Positions 58,613-64,000 of a DNA stretch of 64,000 nucleotides are shown here, piece after piece. Each line of letters begins with the position of its first letter. The stretch's first letter is position 1. This DNA is from Przewalskia tangutica. Lineage: Eukaryota; Streptophyta; Magnoliopsida; Solanales; Solanaceae. The translations under genes and the position numbers were made by a program. Location of the stretch: positions 60,925,815 through 60,989,814 of the forward strand of contig CM056721.1 in assembly GCA_029844215.1 (NCBI GenBank), in the 5' to 3' direction. A model generated the notes under the pieces. The model searched no databases. It was not told the origin of the DNA and was given only the letters and a program-made list of their open reading frames with translations.

Positions 58613-59902
58613 AATCTGAAGTATTTCAAAAGAATTAAGAAACCTTTTTAAGAGTAACACTTTGTTTTAAAAGCTTAAGAGTTATACTAGCTTTATGGGA
58701 AGTTAGGTATAACGGCTTAAGATTGATAAAAAGAATGATTTATCGATTTAAGAAAATAAGAGACTTGACTTAATTATACTAATGTGAAAAAGTGTGAAAC
58801 CTCATTCGTGAGTAAATAGTATTTTTGGTTTTCAAAGGAATGATGTTTTACCGATCAGAATGAATGTCGAACAAACCACAGCAGCGCTAATAAAGGGAAA
58901 TGTTTTGACTAATAAAGTATTATTAAAACCAGTAGAAACTTCCATCTGCATAGGAGCTAAGATGAGACAAAATGATATTACATTTCCTAGATCATGGCTG
59001 CTTTAATAAGATTGTTATGAACAATAATAACCTACTCACACATAAGGTATATGTTTCTCAAATTGTTTTAAAGGATTAAAACTATGAACTACGAAACCTT
59101 TCGAAAATGGGAAACTTGAGTAATTGAAATTAGGCAAACTTGAGCGTTGGGAAAAGAATGTTGTTACTTGATTTTACAAAGAGAAGTGTTTTGATTTACT
59201 TCAAAAGATAATCACTCTATTTTATACTACGGGTATTGTGTGACTTTTGTGAAAGAAACGGATCTTTTAAAAGAGTAATACATGAAGTACTTTGGGGCTA
59301 AAAACCCGAACTTGTTAACATAATGTAGAAAGTACCTTGTGTGAATAACTTGATTGTATTGATTTGTGATAGTCTTGTAATACTTTCTTGTTGACTTGAT
59401 AAGTAAACATGTTAGGATGCTACGTGAGTTAGTCTCTTGTGATGTTTGTGTAAAGGGGTTTTCCCTTGTTGTGCTTAGGTTGTTTAACGATAAGCTGTCA
59501 TGTTGATATTATATCACTCATGATTCCGGGGGTTAAGCTGCCCTCCGATGCGAGGTAGACTCAGGCGGGTCTAGTGACCTATGATTCGAGAATACCTTAT
59601 TGTTATACCCCGTAGTTCCAGGGTATGTATGCGAGGACGTACGTACGAGAATACGACAGAAAGAGGCGATTTTTTTTTCCACGGAAAAGTTTCCGGTTTT
59701 TGTGAAGGAAAAAGGTTCGTTAATGGGAATTGGATTCCCAGATTTGGTATTCGGACTTCCTGGAATATTAGAGAATTATGGAATTTTATTTTCGGAAATG
59801 GTCACGTGGGGCCACGAGAAATTCTGGTTTTGTAGGCCCACTTTGTGTTCGAATTTTGGCCATTATGGATATTTTCTAAGATGTTTTATTTTGGGAATAG
59901 GA

Positions 59903-59920
59903 GGGTGACACGTGTCACCC
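59903..59920. promoter_or_regulatory. Perfect G-box palindrome in E12 U3
   Basis: GGGTGACACGTGTCACCC, as in E2 and E9. Confidence 0.65.
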
Positions 59921-60257
59921 CGCCTAGTGGCTTGGCGAATGGCATTTGGGCACAAGTGCGATTAGAGTCGCTTTTAAACGTTTTACATAACTTGCGAGGA
60001 AAATTACGGCGATGTCTTTTCTTATTTTTGCGGATTTTTACGAGAGGCAAACGTTTTGGACCAACGAGAGGGCAACACTTGGCACCCTCTCGTTGGTGGA
60101 CTTGAGGGGCGGCTTAGGGCCGATTGAAGGGTCAAGTGGTAGATATTTTTTGGTAGATATTTTGTGTGCAAGTTGGCTAGGTACACATGGGTGAATCTTG
60201 GCCCTACACTTGCCTAACACTTGGTGTAATCTTGGCCATTGGTTGGCAGCGCTTGGC

Positions 60258-60265
60258 TATAAATA
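60258..60265 (+). promoter_or_regulatory. TATA box of E12 5' LTR
   Basis: TATAAATA after GCGCTTGGC, about 660 bp from the LTR start. Confidence 0.72.
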
Positions 60266-63097
60266 CCCCTCCCTTTGAAGACTAATTCATTCACAAAATT
60301 GCCTAAGTCTTGAGAGCCTTCCCCCTCCCCTTTTCGTGAGGCCCCCTTGGCCGAGAGTCCCCCCCCCTAGTGGGGTAGGCCGAGGGGTAGACACCCCCCC
60401 CCTCCTTTGTGGTGTGGCCGTGGGGTACCCCCCCCCCTAGCCTAGTTGCTTTCGTATAATACCCCCCTTTGTGGTATAGTAATACTCTCCCAGGATTGTT
60501 TTAATGCCCACATTACCGTAGCCATATACCTGGTTGTATCCTAAGGTTATACCTTCTGAAAAGCCCGAAATACTATTATACTTCCCGTCCTGGCAAAACC
60601 CAGGAAAATCTCCATAGTCCGTTGGAGTATTGTGTAGAAGTTGGTTAGAACTTCTAAGGGTGGTTTAGAGCGGGTTGGAGCGCTCGGAGTTGGAGCTAAA
60701 CGATTGCCCAGGATCGACTTTATGCTTGGATAATTATGGGCTTATCGAGGTAATTATCTTGTCCCCCTATTGTAATTGGATATTACATGTCGTAGGAGTA
60801 TATAGTTGAAGTATACTATATATAGTGCTGAATGTAATTACATAGGACTTGTGTAGTAGTACCGTGGATTAGAATTGTACGTTAGGGTTAGGCGATAACC
60901 CCCGGTTGGCTTGATGGCAGGCCGATAGAGGAGGAGATTTACGCTGGGGAGCAGTCGAATTTTCTAGAATGTTCACGATAAGATCTAAATGTTAATAAGC
61001 GCCTTGTGGCCTTATAGGTGGATGTACTACGTGTGGCGCGATCACGTGGCTTAAGGGTAGCCGACGTTTGGAAGTACTTGAGCGTTTTGCTATGAGTCGA
61101 TACTCGTCGCGAAGTATGTGAACCTCTTCCTATCTCCTCTAGCATGATATGTGTAAACTATGTAGTACGGTAGACGTACATGTGTTTGACTGTTTGTAAA
61201 ACATAAAGTGTCATAACGGCTTTATGGGAAGTTGGTTATAACAGCTTTATGTAGATAAGAAATGGGTTGTGGCTTTGAAAGGTAATCGATTTGATTTTAA
61301 GCGGCTTGTTATGTGTTAATGAAGAACTTGAAGTATTTCAAAGGTTTATAAATCGTTTTGAAAGAATGTGTGTAATGTATTTTGAAAACTTAAGAGTTAT
61401 ACTAGCTTTATGGGAAGTTAGGTATAACGGCTTAAGAATGCTTTCTTGATTTCTAAATCGAATGTGTATCGACTGACCAACTGCAGCGTTAATAAAAGGA
61501 AATGTTTTGAATAATTAAGTATTATTAAAACCAGTAGAAACTTCCATCTGCATAGAAGCTAAGATGAGACAAAATGATATTTCCTAGATCATGGCTGCTG
61601 TAATAAGATTGTTATAAACAAGAATATCCTACTCACATAAGACTTATGTTTCTTAGATTGTTTAAAAGAGAATTATATTCTTGAATGAATAAGATTATGA
61701 ACTACGAAACCTTTCTAAGATAAGAAACGTGAACATTTGAAATTAGGCAAACTTGGACGTTTGGAAAATAATGTTGTTACTTGGTTTTACAAAGGTAAGT
61801 GTTTTGGTTTACTTAAAAAGACAGTCACTCTATTTTATACTACGGGTATTGTGTGACTTATGTGATAGGAACGGATCTTTTAAAGATTTAATGTATGAAG
61901 TACGTTGGGGTTAGATACTCGAACTTGTTAGTAGAAAGTACCTTGGGTGAATAACTTGATTGTATTGGTTTGTGATAGCCTTGTAATACTTTCTTGTTGA
62001 TGTGATAAGTAAACATGTTAGGATGCTACTTGTGTTAGTATCTTGTGATTGTTATGTAAGGGGGTCATTCTTGCTGTGCTTACATTGTTAAAAGGTAAGT
62101 CCATTGTACTGTTATTATATCACCTACCCTCGATCAGTATACCGAGGAGCTTGCCACCTTGACGCGGTCTATACGGCTATCGCGGTCCTTGAGACTATCG
62201 CGAGTCGCGGTATGCTCCAGTTGGTCGATCATTCGGGTGTTTAGCCGATCGGGAAATTCCTACGCGGTCTCTGAGGACTATGCGGTCCTCGAAGGGCTAT
62301 GCGTGCGGAAGTCGGGGCGGATCTGTGGTTAGCCGATCGCGGGGTATACCTCGGGTGGTCTAGGACCGATTCGAGGAATACCTTATGCGGGTGCAGGTGA
62401 CCTATGCGCGAGCGAGTTCGAATAGACGCGCATTGATCTGCGGGCGATGGCGGCCGATCGTGGTGCGGTTCTAGACCTCGTGATACGATTTGTGGCATTT
62501 GTGGTACTGGGGTCTTAGTAGTCGGCTATGCCTTCGCACTTACCGTGCGGTCTTGTTGTGATGACTTTGAGGCGTGAGTCACGACTTGACATATTTGCTT
62601 AGTTGTTGTGATCGTAGTTTGGTTATCATACATGTCTCTGCTTTATATAGACTACTATGATTTCGATTCTGATACTTCTGATTTCACATACTTGTACATG
62701 TTGTCGACCTCGCTTGCTGCGTTCATGCGCAGAAAAGGTACACGATCGATGATCCTCGCTCTTAGGGTCACAATTCGGATTTGGGAAAGCTCCGTTTCTC
62801 CGGAACTTGGGTATAGTCCCCTGTCGTTGTAGGTATTTACATTCAGGGGTATGGCGGGGCCCTGTCCCGCCATAGTTGTTGCAAATCTTAGAGGTCTGTA
62901 GTACTGTTGTGGGCAGGGTTTGTAAAAAGGATTAAACTGTTCTCTTTAAAAGATTGCTTATATATGCCGAAAGGCAAGTTTTCCTGATTATTGTTTTATA
63001 CTCTGTTGTTTCTGTATGTGTTTATGTTCCGCCGATTACTCGATGTTGGATCACTAGGGTGCGGGTAAGGCACGATCCACGCCGGTTGGTCGTGACA

Positions 63098-63299
63098 AAA
63101 GTGGTATCGAGCGCTTAATCCTCGGAAAGTGTCTGACCGTATCCACAGAAGTCTTGATTATCGGTGTGTTGTGCACCACGCCAATAATCAGGAGGCTATA
63201 GGATATTTAGGATTGGTTTCTATTCTTCTCACTCTGAGATCGTGCCTTAGAGCTGTGTTGTAAGTTGGACCCTCTGACGAAATTATTTCCCTTATCGTT
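63098..63299 (+). other. E12 leader with PBS
   Basis: PBS 63102-63112, TGGTATCGAGC. The leader has GTGTTGTGCACCACG. Confidence 0.87.
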
Positions 63300-63722
63300 A
63301 TGCCTCCGCGTAGGGCAACCCGCCCGTGAGGCAAAGCGGAGAGGCTGCGAGTAGAGTTCGAGAGGTGGCGAGGGCACAGCCCAATCTTTACCTAGGGTAG
63401 TGCTGCTATCGGTGTGTTTTGCGACGTCACTAGCCCCAAAGAAAGTTTAGTGGCGGCGCTATGCGGCCATGTTATATGAACGCCGGGTTCGCCCCCGGGA
63501 ACAGGAATATAGATTGCCAAGGACAACCACATTAGCTATAGATTTGGCTACCAGAGAGTACCGATGTACCGCGAGTCTTGAGGACTATCTAAGAGGGTTG
63601 TGCAAGAGTAATTCTTGATTAGGCTTGGCATGGCGTATGCGGGCTTATGCGCAGCCGAGAAACGTAGAGATCGGCCAGGGACAGCGTAAGAGGGCGAGCG
63701 TGAGTCCTTTGGTAACTTTCGT
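63300..63722 (+). pseudogene. E12 gag, short, no zinc knuckle
   Basis: ATG at 63300 starts MPPRRATR-like sequence, then a stop. TREYRCTASLEDYL-like sequence in shifting frames at about 63550-63600 matches E9 and E11 gag. It ends at the junction TTTGGTAACTTTCGTGAGTATACC (63712-63735), matching E9. No knuckle is present. Confidence 0.75.
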
Positions 63723-64000
63723 GAGTATACCTTAAGTGCTATGTTCTGATAGCAGTGTGTTAGTTGTGATTAGAAATCATGGTGGGTTAACCGAGTAAGA
63801 TTTTGGGGGATAGAGAAGGTGTGAGCCTTAGAGTGTTATACGTAAAGACCTTAGAGGTAAGGCCATCTCGGGTAGAGACGTATGTTTATGTTTGACCCTT
63901 ATAGGAGTGCATAGTGCACGTGAGCTGTGTTTGGGATAAGTCCCTAAGTAGTATGAAATGAAAGAGGGTAGTTGAGCTAAGAAGACCGCTAGGTTTTCGT
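63723..64000 (+). other. E12 post-gag region (partial)
   Basis: Shares AAGTGCTATGTTCTGATAGC, GTGAGCCTTAGAG and GACCTTAGAGGTAAGG with E9 and E11. Cut by the window end. Confidence 0.75.

Larger units (their letters stand above)
51080..59600 (+). mobile_element. E11: gag plus integrase-relic element, plus strand
   Basis: 5' LTR 51080-54499, interior 54500-57041 (2542 bp), 3' LTR 57042-59600 (cut by E12). Inserted in the E10 LTR (left flank AAGAG, 51075-51079; right flank outside the window). LTRs are very similar. The interior carries gag with a duplicated zinc-knuckle unit, a post-gag region and an integrase relic, but no protease, RT or RNase H. Confidence 0.94.
57042..59600 (+). repeat. E11 3' LTR, partial
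   Basis: Twin of 51080-53610, with TATA at 57716-57723, 37-bp repeat at 58497-58612 and AATAAA block at 58860-59010. E12 interrupts it at 59600 (flank CTTAT); the rest lies right of the window. Confidence 0.95.
59601..63097 (+). repeat. E12 5' LTR, 3497 bp
   Basis: TGTTATACC to GTCGTGACA. Contains a perfect G-box palindrome (59903-59920), TATA (60258-60265), three runs of eight or more C (60350-60440), CATAAAG module (61202-61251), AATAAA block (61475-61615) and a GC-rich block (62130-62470). No gene lies in it. Confidence 0.94.
59601..64000 (+). mobile_element. E12: LTR element, plus strand, right end outside window
   Basis: 5' LTR 59601-63097, PBS, leader, short gag (from 63300) and post-gag region to the window end. 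Inserted in the E11 3' LTR. The post-gag region follows gag directly as in E9, so pol is probably missing, though the 3' half cannot be seen. Confidence 0.9.

Noticed and set aside
1..64000. Host genes, tRNA, rRNA, or an env-like gene
   Set aside because: I looked for tRNA-like cloverleaves, rRNA segments, and a third long frame between integrase and PPT and saw none that I could support.

Overview
The window is plant heterochromatin made almost entirely of long-terminal-repeat (LTR) retrotransposons inserted into one another. I find no host gene, tRNA, rRNA or CRISPR array. All elements are Ty3/gypsy. Protein relics (integrase with an HHCC finger, an integrase C-terminus followed by a chromodomain-like end, a gag with CCHC knuckles) point to a Tekay/Del-like chromovirus. 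The primer-binding sites match the 3' end of plant initiator tRNA-Met. This means a flowering plant, probably a eudicot; I cannot fix the species.

I number the elements E1-E12. All LTRs begin TGTTATACCCCG or TGTTACACCCCG and end in (G)TCGTGACA or CGTTACA. The oldest visible element is E6 (minus strand: 3' LTR piece 19065-20200, pol in two parts at 20344-20801 and 47924-48954). Left of it, E5 lies in the E6 LTR, E4 in E5, E3 (plus strand) in E4, E2 in E3, and E1 in the E2 leader. In the middle, E7 (plus, 20802-47923) split the E6 pol and left a perfect 5-bp target-site duplication, GTCTA. E8 (plus, 25740-34808, duplication GTGTG) lies inside E7, and E9 (minus, 35553-44894) lies inside the E7 3' LTR. 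To the right, E10 (minus LTR) interrupts the E6 pol, E11 (plus) lies in E10, and E12 (plus) lies in the E11 3' LTR and runs off the window.

Only E1 shows a whole gag-PR-RT-RNaseH-IN interior, on the minus strand and full of frameshifts. E5, E7, E8, E9, E11 and E12 carry the same kind of LTR, leader, primer-binding site and gag, but no protease, reverse transcriptase or RNase H. E9 and E11 keep relics of the integrase, so these short-interior elements look like deletion derivatives. They resemble the gag-only (TR-GAG-like) non-autonomous elements, which would need pol supplied by a relative such as E1.

The LTRs are long (about 3.3-3.7 kb, but 2.4 kb in E1). In most, a TATA box lies only about 400-700 bp from the LTR start, so U3 is short and R-U5 very long. 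They hold palindromes, a conserved hairpin-like module, a conserved block with AATAAA, and subfamily-specific tandem repeats. Copies that otherwise agree closely differ mainly in and around CAG, CTG, CCG and CGG. That suggests base-calling error at methylated CHG sites, so many frameshifts here may not be real. Gene-relic boundaries are good to a few tens of bases; LTR ends are usually exact.
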